From: Pseudonocardia humida
GTDB taxonomy: Bacteria; Actinomycetota; Actinomycetes; Mycobacteriales; Pseudonocardiaceae
DNA length: 64,000 nt
Reading direction: 5' to 3'
NCBI RefSeq assembly: GCF_023898865.1
Contig: NZ_JAGSOV010000051.1
Location: 1-64,000, forward strand
Shown: one piece after another, positions 55,198 through 64,000 of the stretch
Layout of the letters: every line of letters starts with the position of its first letter
How positions within the stretch are numbered: the stretch's first letter is position 1
The notes under the pieces: generated by a model
Seen by the model: only the letters and a program-made list of their open reading frames with translations
Database searches by the model: none
What the model was told of the DNA's origin: nothing
Program-made: the position numbers and the translations under genes

Positions 55198-56445
55198 GTG
55201 GTGAACGGGCCGGAGGACGCGTCGGACGGGTTACTGATCGCGGCCACCCCGGCCGAGCACGCCGACGACGATCGCCGCTCGCTCGTGCTGCCCGGCTCCG
55301 GCGAGCGGCTGCTGCACGCCGACCTGCACAACCACACCCTCCTGTCGGACGGCGCCGGCCGCCCGGAGGACGCCTTCGGGTCGATGCGCGCTGCCGGGCT
55401 CGACGTCGCGGCGCTCACCGACCACGCCCACGGCCCGAGCGTGTCCAGGCTGACCATCGACGACGCCGACTGGCACTACCTCGGCGAGCTGGCCGAGGCC
55501 GCCGACGAGCCCGGCGCGTTCGTCGCGATCCGCGGCTTCGAGTGGACCAGCCCGACCCTCGGGCACATGAACGTGTGGGGCGGCCGGCACTGGACCCGCC
55601 CGCTCCCGCTGGCCGCCGACGGCGCCCGCCGCGGCTACGCGGTGCCCGCGGGCCCGCCGGAGGACCCGACCGCCGTCGCCGCCTTCTACGACTGGCTGCA
55701 CGCCGACGCCGACGACGCCGCCGGGGGCGGCAGCGACGCGCTGGTGTCGTTCAACCACCCCGGCCGCGAGCGCGCCCGCTTCGGCCGCTTCCGCTTCGAC
55801 GGGCGGATCGTCGAGCGGGTGGTCGGGCTGGAGATGTTCAACCGCGGCGACGACTACCTGTTCGAGCGGGTCGACGTCGGGGGCACGTCACCGCTGGTCG
55901 AATGCCTGGACTCGGGCTGGCGGGTCGGCCTGATCGGGGTCACCGACGAGCACTCCCCGCACTGGGGCTTCCCGCCCGACCTGGGCCGCACCGGCATCTG
56001 GTCGCGCGGCCTGGACCGGGCCTCCGTGCGCGAGGCGATGCTGCGCAGGCGACTGTTCGCGACCCGGGAGCGGGGACTGCGCGTCGACGCCGTCGCGCAC
56101 ACGGCGGCCGGACCGCGGCCGATGGGGTCGCGGGTCGAGCACGAGCGCGGCGACCTGCGCTTCGAGCTCGACGTGCACGGCGCGGCCTGGACCGGGCGCA
56201 CGGTGCGGGTGCAGGTGCTGCAGACCGGGGCGCCGCTGCCGGTGGTCGTCGCGGAGACCGAGGTGGTGGTGCCGGAGGCGGGGACCTCCGCGGTCGTCGC
56301 GCCGGTCGACCGCGGCGACGGGAACTGGGTGGTGCTGCGGGTGACGGACCCTGGAGAGCGGGGCGACCCGCGGGCGCGGCGGTTCCCGGGCTACCGCTCG
56401 GCCGGGCGCGCCGTGGCGTACCTCAGCCCGTTCTTCCTCGGGTGA
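55198..56445 (+). CDS. PHP-domain (CehA/McbA-like) metal hydrolase
   Basis: A 415-aa protein. The PHP motif HADLHNHTLLSDGAGRPEDAF and AALTDHAHGPSV carries the metal-binding His/Asp set; SFNHPGRE and GVTDEHSPHWGF supply further ligands. The CehA/McbA group contains ester/amide and phosphoester hydrolases. The C-terminal ~110 residues form a beta-rich domain. Substrate unknown. Start at tandem GTG codons 55198/55201. Divergent from the pectate lyase across 199 nt; convergent with the GNAT gene. Confidence 0.86.
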   Translation: MVNGPEDASDGLLIAATPAEHADDDRRSLVLPGSGERLLHADLHNHTLLSDGAGRPEDAFGSMRAAGLDVAALTDHAHGPSVSRLTIDDADWHYLGELAEAADEPGAFVAIRGFEWTSPTLGHMNVWGGRHWTRPLPLAADGARRGYAVPAGPPEDPTAVAAFYDWLHADADDAAGGGSDALVSFNHPGRERARFGRFRFDGRIVERVVGLEMFNRGDDYLFERVDVGGTSPLVECLDSGWRVGLIGVTDEHSPHWGFPPDLGRTGIWSRGLDRASVREAMLRRRLFATRERGLRVDAVAHTAAGPRPMGSRVEHERGDLRFELDVHGAAWTGRTVRVQVLQTGAPLPVVVAETEVVVPEAGTSAVVAPVDRGDGNWVVLRVTDPGERGDPRARRFPGYRSAGRAVAYLSPFFLG

Positions 56446-56468
56446 TCAGGGCTGGACTCGTTCGCGCC

Positions 56469-56939
56469 TCAGCCCAACCGCCGCTCGAAGCACACCGACA
56501 GGTCCGACCCGGCGTAGGGCCCGAAGAGCGGGATCTCGGTGTAGCCCTCTCGCCGGTAGAAGCGCTGGGCGTCGGGCTGCGCGGTGCCCGTCTCCAGGCG
56601 CAGCGTCGTCCACCCGCGCTCCCCGGCGGCCGCCTCCAGGGCGCGCAGGACGGCGGTGGCGACGCCGGAGCCGCGCGACGGCGGCGTGACGTACATGCGC
56701 TTGACCTCGGCCGAGGTCTCGTCGAGGCGGCGCAGCGCGCCGCAGGCGACGGGCTCGCCCCCGGCGTCGATGGCGACGACGAACAGGTCGATGTCCTCGG
56801 CGGAGGGCGCCGTGCCGGGCTCGTGGTCGTCGGAGCCGTAGCGGGCGTCGAGCTCGGCGCGCTGGGCCGCGCGCAGGGCGACGCCAGCCGGGTCGTCCCA
56901 GTGGCGCTGCTCGACGGTCCAGGTGGAGGGGCCGCTCAC
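56469..56939 (-). CDS. GNAT family N-acetyltransferase
   Basis: A 156-aa acetyltransferase. Acetyl-CoA site VKRMYVTPPSRGSGVATAVLRALEAAAGERGW with the RGSG pyrophosphate loop, then LETGTAQPDAQRFYRREGYTEI. The GTG start at 56939 overlaps the mak stop by 4 nt (GTGA), so it is coupled to the treS-mak operon. Substrate unknown; a link to trehalose metabolism is only positional. Confidence 0.9.
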   Translation of the reverse strand: MSGPSTWTVEQRHWDDPAGVALRAAQRAELDARYGSDDHEPGTAPSAEDIDLFVVAIDAGGEPVACGALRRLDETSAEVKRMYVTPPSRGSGVATAVLRALEAAAGERGWTTLRLETGTAQPDAQRFYRREGYTEIPLFGPYAGSDLSVCFERRLG

Positions 56940-58336
56940 CGCTGGACGGAGTCGGCGTCCGTGGTGAGGCGGCGGATCACGGCGAGGGGGATGTCGACCC
57001 AGGTCGGGCGGCTGCGGGTCTCGTAGAGGACCTGGTAGACCGCCTTGTCGAGCTCGAAGGCGCGCAGCAGGGCGGAGTGCTCGCGGGGGTCGAGGCCCGA
57101 GCGCAGGGTGTAGCCGTCGCAGAAGGCGGAGCGGTTGCGCTCGCACCACTCGTTGGCCCGCCAGACGAGCTGGGAGTCCTGGTCGAGCTCCGGCGGGGCC
57201 GAGGGGTCCCACTGCAGCAACTGGTGGAACGCGGCGTAGTTGAACGAGAAGAGCATGCCGACGACGTCGCGCAGGGCCGAGTCGGGCCGGACGCGCTCGG
57301 CGTGGCTCGCCGACGGCTCGCCCTCGAAGTCGATGACCAGCCAGCCGGTCGGGGTGCGCAGGGTCTGGCCCAGGTGCAGGTCGCCGTGGACGCGCTGGAC
57401 GGGGATCGCGGAGCCGAGGTCGGCGACGGCGTCGTAGGCGGCGCGGATGGCGTCGACGTGCGGTTCCAGGACGGTCATCTCCCCGGCGATCGCCGAGAGC
57501 CGCCGGTGCCACCCGGCGGCCAGGTCGCGCGGGTCGCCGTCGCCGGTGCCCAGGGCCCGGCGCAGTTCGTCGTGCACGACGGCGACGGTCTCGCCCAGCC
57601 GGGACGCCTCGCCCGCGAAGTCGCCACCGACCTCGTCGGCGCGCAGGTCGGCCTCGGCGAGCAGGTCGCGCACGCTGGCCAGGGCCATCCGCCAGCCGTC
57701 TGCGGAGTTCGCCGCGAAGTCCTGGACCATGGCCAGGGTGGCGGGCTCGCCGTCCAGCTCGCCCTCGATGGCGCCCTGCAGGGCGGCCACCTCGGTGCTG
57801 TCGACCGAGCGCAGGGCCCGGTGCAGCTCCAGGTCGGGATTCAGGCCGGGGGCCACCCGGCGGAACAGCTTGAGGATCAGCTGCTCGCCCCAGGAGACCG
57901 AGGTGTTGGACTGCTCGACGCCCAGCACCCGGCCCGAGTAGTCGGTGTCCAGGCGGGCGTCGGGCTCCGGGACGAACGCGATCGGGCCGATCCGGCGGCC
58001 CTCGCGGATCGAGGTGAGCAGCCAGTCGGTGACCTCGGGGTCGCCGAGCCCGTCGTAGGCGAGGAGGTCGCCGACGCGGCCGATCTCGTGGTGCTGCAGC
58101 TCGCCGCGCAGGTGCTCCCGGCGCCCGACCATCACCTGGTAGTGCTGCTCCGGGGAGCCGTCGTCGAACCGCACCGCGAGGATCACCTGGTCGAGCAGGG
58201 GCTCGCCGTCGGTCAGCAGCGGCGTCGACGAGTGCACGGCGACCGCGCCCACCGGGCGTCCCTTGGCCGCGAACCAGCGCTGCTGGGGCAGCCAGTACTC
58301 GAGGAGAGCGGGGAGCTCGTGGTTCAGCGCGGTCAC
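56936..58336 (-). CDS. mak: Maltokinase
   Basis: Phosphorylates maltose to maltose-1-phosphate, the GlgE donor. 466 aa, aminoglycoside-kinase-like fold with an N-terminal cap (LPALLEYWLPQQRWFAAKGRPV). Catalytic loop VHGDLHLGQ and the metal Asp in LVIDFEGEPSASHAERV are intact. GTG 58336 follows GGAGGGCAGGAC. It lies 158 nt downstream of treS on the same strand: the TreS-Mak pair is the standard trehalose-to-M1P module. The frame is open much farther upstream, but that part is a shadow of treS. Confidence 0.95.
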   Translation of the reverse strand: MTALNHELPALLEYWLPQQRWFAAKGRPVGAVAVHSSTPLLTDGEPLLDQVILAVRFDDGSPEQHYQVMVGRREHLRGELQHHEIGRVGDLLAYDGLGDPEVTDWLLTSIREGRRIGPIAFVPEPDARLDTDYSGRVLGVEQSNTSVSWGEQLILKLFRRVAPGLNPDLELHRALRSVDSTEVAALQGAIEGELDGEPATLAMVQDFAANSADGWRMALASVRDLLAEADLRADEVGGDFAGEASRLGETVAVVHDELRRALGTGDGDPRDLAAGWHRRLSAIAGEMTVLEPHVDAIRAAYDAVADLGSAIPVQRVHGDLHLGQTLRTPTGWLVIDFEGEPSASHAERVRPDSALRDVVGMLFSFNYAAFHQLLQWDPSAPPELDQDSQLVWRANEWCERNRSAFCDGYTLRSGLDPREHSALLRAFELDKAVYQVLYETRSRPTWVDIPLAVIRRLTTDADSVQR

Positions 58337-58494
58337 GTCCTGCCCTCCAGGCGAGCATCGGGAACGGGTGGTGACCGCCGCCGGACGGGTGCCGACGGCG
58401 GTGCGACGAGCGTTGATCCCGACAGTAGCCGTGATCGGCCGGTTTCTCGGGTTGGAGCGGTGCGGGTCGGCCCGGTCGGGGCCGGGCACCCCCG

Positions 58495-60279
<1,785 letters not shown>

Positions 60280-60731
60280 GGAGGTATCTGGTCCCTACCT
60301 GACGGGGGCGAGGGGCATCGGGCGGACCGGTCCCGCCGGCGGGTCGTCCCGGCCGCGCGGCGGACTCCGGCCGCCGGCGCAAAGCGTAGCTCTGATTCCG
60401 CGGATCCGGTGGTCGAGAGCGGAGAAGGCCCCCGCGGCGCCCCGCGCCGTGACAAGATCGTTCTCACGTCCGGGTCACGTGGCGTCACGGACGGGTGGCC
60501 GGTGCAATTGCAGCAGGCCAGCGCGCCGACATCGGAGCGATCCGGCGGGCGGGGGGTGCCGCCGCGCGTGCTCGTCCGTGCCGCCGCCGAGCGTCCCGGA
60601 GATCGAATGGAGATCGACTCCGGGGCGTGCGGGGCGCTGCCCCGGGGCCACGTTCCGTCACCACGACAGACGAGCCGGCCACCTTCCGGTGGCCGGCTCG
60701 TCACGTGGATTTCCCGCGGGTCGGACTAGAA
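60280..60731. other. Intergenic region upstream of treS
   Basis: A 452-nt gap between treS and the serine hydrolase gene, both on the minus strand. No credible gene: open frames here are short, Arg/Pro-rich and without ribosome sites. It should hold the treS promoter, but no clear -10/-35 pair was found. The hairpin at 60669-60702 lies at its distal end and belongs to the serine hydrolase gene. Confidence 0.6.
60669..60702. terminator. 15-bp hairpin terminator of serine hydrolase gene
   Basis: Perfect arms GACGAGCCGGCCACC (60669-60683) and GGTGGCCGGCTCGTC (60688-60702), loop TTCC, 29 nt past the stop of the minus-strand serine hydrolase gene. Strong stem, no U tract. Confidence 0.72.
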
Positions 60732-62804
60732 CTAGTACTGGGCGCCGAAGCCCAGCATGTGGAAGGCGAAGGCGATCCAGAGCACCACGGCGGTGGCCAG
60801 GACCAGCGCGACGGCCCACAGCCGCGACGCCCACCGGCGCCCGCGCCGGAAGGTCAGCACGGCGTTGCCCGCCGCCGCCACCAGCGCGGCGACGAAGACT
60901 ACGGAGCTCAGCGCCAGCAGCGTCTGGACCAGCGGATCGAAGGCGTCGGTCAGCGCTCCGGTGAGCATCGCGTTCAGCGTGAGCACCCAGCCCGCCAGCA
61001 CGACGAGCACGGCCAGGGCCGCGAGCCTGCTCACCCGGTACCCCAGCCGCGGCACGCCGGACAGCTCGGCGCTCGCCCCGTAGCGCCTGCGCAGGAGGAC
61101 GGCGCCGGGCCACATCAGCACCGTCAGCACCAGCACCGCGAGGCTCGCGTAGAGCAGCGGCAGCAGCAGCGCCGACGACCTGGCGGCCGGGGTGCGCTCC
61201 CACACCAGGAACGGCGCGGCCATGTCCACCGAGAACCGCACCACCTCGCCGTCCTCGATGACGGCCGCGAGCCGCTCGTGGCTGTCGAGGTCCTGCCAGA
61301 CGAAGGGTTCGACCTCGACCCAGCGCCGGGGCTGCCCGGCCGCGCCCGGCAGCACCGGGGCCACCAGCTCGCCGTCCGGCCCGACCGACACGCTCACCTG
61401 GCCCAGCAGGTCGGTGAGGGCGAGGAAGTTGGAGTCGCTGCGCCGCGAGCTGCTCCAGTTGCCCGCCATCAGCGCGGCGTGCTCGGCCGAGGTCCCCGGC
61501 TCCACGCGGTCGGCGGTCAGCGCGGGGCCCGGGAAGTAGCGGTCGGCGAACTCGGTGAACAGCCGCGTCCGCAGGACGCCCGCCGCGCCGTCCCTGCCGG
61601 TGCTGTTCATCACCACGTACAGGCCGGTGTCCTCGGCGGTGAACAGGTGCAGCGCCGAGTGGAATGCGTTGGTGTCGCCGCCGTGCCCGATGACCTCGCG
61701 GCCGTTGATGTTCGACTCGAAGAACCCCAGCCGCATCCGGTTCAGCGGCGGCACCGTGTCCAGCGCGGTGTCGTGCATCTCGCGGGCGGTCTCGGCGCGC
61801 AGGATCCGCTGCCCGTCGAGCTCGCCGTCCTGCAGGTGGGCGAGCATGAACCTGGCCATGTCGGCGGGCGCGGACGACATCGAGCCCGCCGGCGACATGC
61901 CGACCAGCTCGAACGGGATGGGCGAGGCGGAGGCCACCAGGTAGCCGCGGGACATCGAGGCGGCCATGGCCGCGGGCAGCGGCTGCTCGAACGTGGAGTC
62001 GCGCATGCCCAGCGGGTCGAAGACGTGCTTCTGGGCGTACTCGGCGAACGGCTCCCCGGACACGCGCTCCACGACGTAGCCGGCCAGGGCCGTCGCGTAG
62101 TTGGAGTAGGCGGGGGTGGTGCCCGCGGCGTAGATGCGCTCCGGGACCCAGTGGCGCAGGATCTCGTCGTAGGGCGGCACCGGGTTGCCCTCCACGCCGA
62201 TGAGGTTGCGGACCTGCTCCTCGAACCCGGCGGTGTGGGTCATGATCGTGCGCATGGTGACCGGGCCGCCGTCGCGCTCCGGCACCTGGAAGTCGAGGTA
62301 GGTGTTGATGTCGGCGTCCAGGTCGATGGTGCCCTGCTCGACCTGCTGCATCACGGCCGTCCAGGTGACCAGCTTGGACACCGACCCCGGCCGGAACAGC
62401 GTCCGCGCCGGGTCGACCGGGGTCCGGGCGGCCACGTCGGCCAGGCCGAACCCGCGCTGGGTCACCACCTCGCCGTCGCGCACCACGACGACCGCCGCCC
62501 CGGCGATGTCGCTGGTGGCCAGCGCGGTGGGCAGGAACCCGTCGAGCCAGGCGTCGACGTCGGCGGGGGTCAGCTCGCGCGGCTGACCGGCGACGACGGC
62601 CGACCCCGTCGGAGCGGGGACCTCCGTCGCGAGCCCGCTGCCGAACGCCGGGCCGAGCGACGTGGCCAGCGTCGACACCACCGACACGACGACGGCGACG
62701 GCGCCCCAGAGCACCCATCTCGACCACCGGGGCTCCGGTGGGGCGGCGGAGTGCCGGACCGGCCTGGTCCGTTCCTCGTGCGGTGCGGTGGTGCCGATGT
62801 TCAC
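60732..62804 (-). CDS. Membrane-bound class C beta-lactamase-like serine hydrolase
   Basis: A 690-aa protein. N-terminal cytoplasmic segment and one TM helix (WVLWGAVAVVVSVVSTLATSLG), then an extracytoplasmic penicillin-binding/beta-lactamase fold. Motifs: SxxK in FRPGSVSKLVTW, YxN in PAYSNYATAL, HGG in EVIGHGGDTNAF. The last ~140 residues have about four TM helices. Such proteins are esterases, D-aminopeptidases or peptidoglycan hydrolases rather than true beta-lactamases. Substrate unknown. GTG 62804 follows GGGAGC. Confidence 0.9.
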   Translation of the reverse strand: MNIGTTAPHEERTRPVRHSAAPPEPRWSRWVLWGAVAVVVSVVSTLATSLGPAFGSGLATEVPAPTGSAVVAGQPRELTPADVDAWLDGFLPTALATSDIAGAAVVVVRDGEVVTQRGFGLADVAARTPVDPARTLFRPGSVSKLVTWTAVMQQVEQGTIDLDADINTYLDFQVPERDGGPVTMRTIMTHTAGFEEQVRNLIGVEGNPVPPYDEILRHWVPERIYAAGTTPAYSNYATALAGYVVERVSGEPFAEYAQKHVFDPLGMRDSTFEQPLPAAMAASMSRGYLVASASPIPFELVGMSPAGSMSSAPADMARFMLAHLQDGELDGQRILRAETAREMHDTALDTVPPLNRMRLGFFESNINGREVIGHGGDTNAFHSALHLFTAEDTGLYVVMNSTGRDGAAGVLRTRLFTEFADRYFPGPALTADRVEPGTSAEHAALMAGNWSSSRRSDSNFLALTDLLGQVSVSVGPDGELVAPVLPGAAGQPRRWVEVEPFVWQDLDSHERLAAVIEDGEVVRFSVDMAAPFLVWERTPAARSSALLLPLLYASLAVLVLTVLMWPGAVLLRRRYGASAELSGVPRLGYRVSRLAALAVLVVLAGWVLTLNAMLTGALTDAFDPLVQTLLALSSVVFVAALVAAAGNAVLTFRRGRRWASRLWAVALVLATAVVLWIAFAFHMLGFGAQY

Positions 62805-62975
62805 GGGTAGCTCCCGACTCAGGACGTCGTGCGGTCTCGGCTGCCCCGCGAACGGCCGCGCGGCCGGGGGAGACGGGGCAGCACCTGGTCGCAGACCCTG
62901 CCGCAGCCGGGCCCGGGCGTCGTCGGGCCGACGGACGATCTCGCGGGTCCTCCGCGGGGAGGGGAGCCGGGGCCG

Positions 62976-62997
62976 GGGTCCTCCCCGAGGAGGACCC
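62976..62997. terminator. Hairpin terminator of two-component operon
   Basis: Perfect 9-bp arms GGGTCCTCC (62976-62984) and GGAGGACCC (62989-62997), loop CCGA, beginning 6 nt after the response regulator stop on the minus strand. Confidence 0.65.
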
Positions 62998-63003
62998 GGC
63001 CGC

Positions 63004-63672
63004 TCACCGGCGGGGCGTGACCAGCCCCGTCTCGTAGGCGAGCACGACCGCCTGCACCCGGTCGCGCAGCCCGAGCTTGGCCAGCACCCGGCCGACGTGG
63101 GTCTTGACCGTCGTCTCGCCGACCACCAGCCGCTCGGCGATCTCGCCGTTGGACAGGCCCTCGGCCACGAGCAGCAGGACCTCGTGCTCGCGGGAGGTCA
63201 GCAGGCCCGGTGGCGGGGCCTGCTGCGCCTGCGCGACGCCGCGCCGGGCGAAGTCGTCCAGCAGCCGCCTGGTGATCACCGGGGAGAGCATCGCCTGGCC
63301 CTGGGCCACCACCCGCACGGCGTTGACCAGCTCCGGTGCCGGCGCGTCCTTGAGCAGGAAGCCGCTGGCCCCGGCCCGCAGCGCCTCGTAGACCAGCTCG
63401 TCGGCGTCGAAGGTGGTCAGGATGACGACCTTGGCGGGGTCGTCCTCGGCGACCAGCCGGCCGGTCGCGGTGATGCCGTCGGTGCCGGGCATCCGCACGT
63501 CCATCAGCACGACGTCGGGGCGGGTCCGGCGGGCCGCCCGGACGGCCTCGGCGCCGTCGTCGGCCTCCCCGACGACCTCCAGGCCGTCCTCCGAGTCGAT
63601 GATCATCGCCAGGCCGGCCCGCATCAGGCGCTGGTCGTCGGCGATCAGGACCCGCAGCGGCCGCCCGCTCAC
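63004..63672 (-). CDS. NarL/LuxR family response regulator
   Basis: A 222-aa two-component regulator. Receiver domain (RVLIADDQRLMRAGL, phosphoacceptor Asp in DVVLMDVRMPGTDG, TTFDADELVYEALRAGASGFLLKDAP) and LuxR HTH (LTSREHEVLLLVAEGLSNGEIAERLVVGETTVKTHVGRVLAKLG). GTG 63672 overlaps the sensor kinase stop by 4 nt. Controlled genes unknown; the serine hydrolase gene just downstream could be one. Confidence 0.95.
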   Translation of the reverse strand: MSGRPLRVLIADDQRLMRAGLAMIIDSEDGLEVVGEADDGAEAVRAARRTRPDVVLMDVRMPGTDGITATGRLVAEDDPAKVVILTTFDADELVYEALRAGASGFLLKDAPAPELVNAVRVVAQGQAMLSPVITRRLLDDFARRGVAQAQQAPPPGLLTSREHEVLLLVAEGLSNGEIAERLVVGETTVKTHVGRVLAKLGLRDRVQAVVLAYETGLVTPRR

Positions 63673-64000
63673 GCGCGACCCCCGGCGACGGGTGCGCCGT
63701 CCTCGACGGCGGCGGGAGCGGCCACCGGGATGCGCGCGTCGAGCCGGAAGCCGTCCGGGCCGGCGCGGACGTCGAGGTGGCCGCCGCGGGCGCGCACCCG
63801 CTCCCGCAGCCCGAGCAGGCCGTGGCCGGGCGGGCCGGTGCGGGGCCGCGGCACCCCGGCGCCCGGCCCGTCGTCGTGGACGACCACGCGCACCTCGTCG
63901 GGCCCGGCGGTCACCCCGACCCGGGCCCGGGTGCGCCCGGCGTGGCGCAGCGCGTTGGTCAGCGCCTCCTGCACGACCCGGTACACGGTCAGGCCGACCG
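63669..64000 (-). CDS. Sensor histidine kinase, C-terminal part
   Basis: Partial: the N-terminal part, including the sensor and phosphoacceptor His, lies beyond the window. Visible is the HATPase_c domain of the HisKA_3/NarX class: VYRVVQEALTNALRHAGRTRARVGV (N box), VHDDGPGAGV (G1) and GHGLLGLRERVRARGGHLDV (G2). Forms a pair with the response regulator through a 4-nt overlap. Confidence 0.92.
   Translation of the reverse strand, partial: VGLTVYRVVQEALTNALRHAGRTRARVGVTAGPDEVRVVVHDDGPGAGVPRPRTGPPGHGLLGLRERVRARGGHLDVRAGPDGFRLDARIPVAAPAAVEDGAPVAGGRA

Noticed and set aside
54999-55457. N-terminal extension of the pectate lyase
   Set aside because: It would place 153 low-complexity residues before a clear Sec signal peptide and overlaps the divergent PHP gene.
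60732-62804. True beta-lactamase giving drug resistance
   Set aside because: Membrane topology with a multi-helix C-terminal domain and the general SxxK/YxN/HGG pattern fit the broad serine hydrolase family; nothing points to beta-lactam hydrolysis specifically.

Overview
The window is chromosomal DNA from a very GC-rich actinobacterium. The best guess is a Pseudonocardia-like member of the Pseudonocardiaceae, but no rRNA is present to fix the genus. The main argument is gene order. Recalled from memory, prfA-prmC-Sua5-rfe-small membrane protein-atpIBEFHAGDC-DUF2550-MMAB-murA-nucS-epimerase-thiolase-thioredoxin-glgB follows the same order as M. tuberculosis Rv1299 to Rv1326c. Many GTG starts, MurA with Asp117, NucS and the long actinobacterial AtpH agree with this. 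No tRNA, rRNA, CRISPR array, transposase or phage gene was seen, so this looks like core chromosome with lineage-specific insertions.

Layout. 0-6.9 kb: translation termination and tRNA modification (prfA, prmC, tsaC), an inserted TetR/glyA pair, and the lipid-linked GlcNAc-1-phosphate transferase. 6.4-14.9 kb: the complete F1Fo ATP synthase operon and a DUF2550 gene. 14.9-23.3 kb: a DASS anion transporter, cobalamin adenosyltransferase, an SDR/TetR pair, murA, a redoxin/TetR pair and membrane proteins. 23.4-41 kb: acyl-CoA and carbon metabolism, namely ethylmalonyl-CoA mutase, an ECHDC3-like crotonase, a TetR-P450 operon, NUDIX, nucS, a double-module 3-hydroxyacyl-CoA dehydrogenase, crotonyl-CoA carboxylase/reductase, an epimerase, acetyl-CoA acetyltransferase and MeaB. 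These are interleaved with a repeat-rich coiled-coil gene and a frameshifted DivIVA-like gene. 41-50.4 kb: an NCS1 permease, regulators, a thioredoxin-TPR protein, a secreted zinc metallopeptidase lipoprotein and a GT87 glycosyltransferase. 50-60.3 kb: alpha-glucan and trehalose metabolism (glgB with a very long tail, mak, treS), an ECF-type sigma factor translationally close to a pectate lyase, a PHP hydrolase and a GNAT. 60.7-64 kb: a membrane-anchored serine hydrolase and a NarL-type two-component system cut by the window end.

How the genes work together. Thiolase, 3-hydroxyacyl-CoA dehydrogenase, Ccr, epimerase, Ecm, the G-protein MeaB and the cobalamin adenosyltransferase cover the C4-to-C5 half of the ethylmalonyl-CoA pathway and its B12 maintenance, spread over about 24 kb. 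TreS and Mak convert trehalose to maltose and maltose-1-phosphate, and GlgB branches the glucan; GlgE itself is not in the window.

The most unusual non-coding feature is an ~870-bp convergent intergenic region (25446-26318) holding more than a dozen diverged short palindromes, some in a perfect 30-bp tandem register. Related GAAAGCCAC-core elements occur near 1.2 and 2.2 kb. Other long hairpins and operator-like palindromes are listed separately. All functions are read from sequence and recalled family knowledge; no database search was run.
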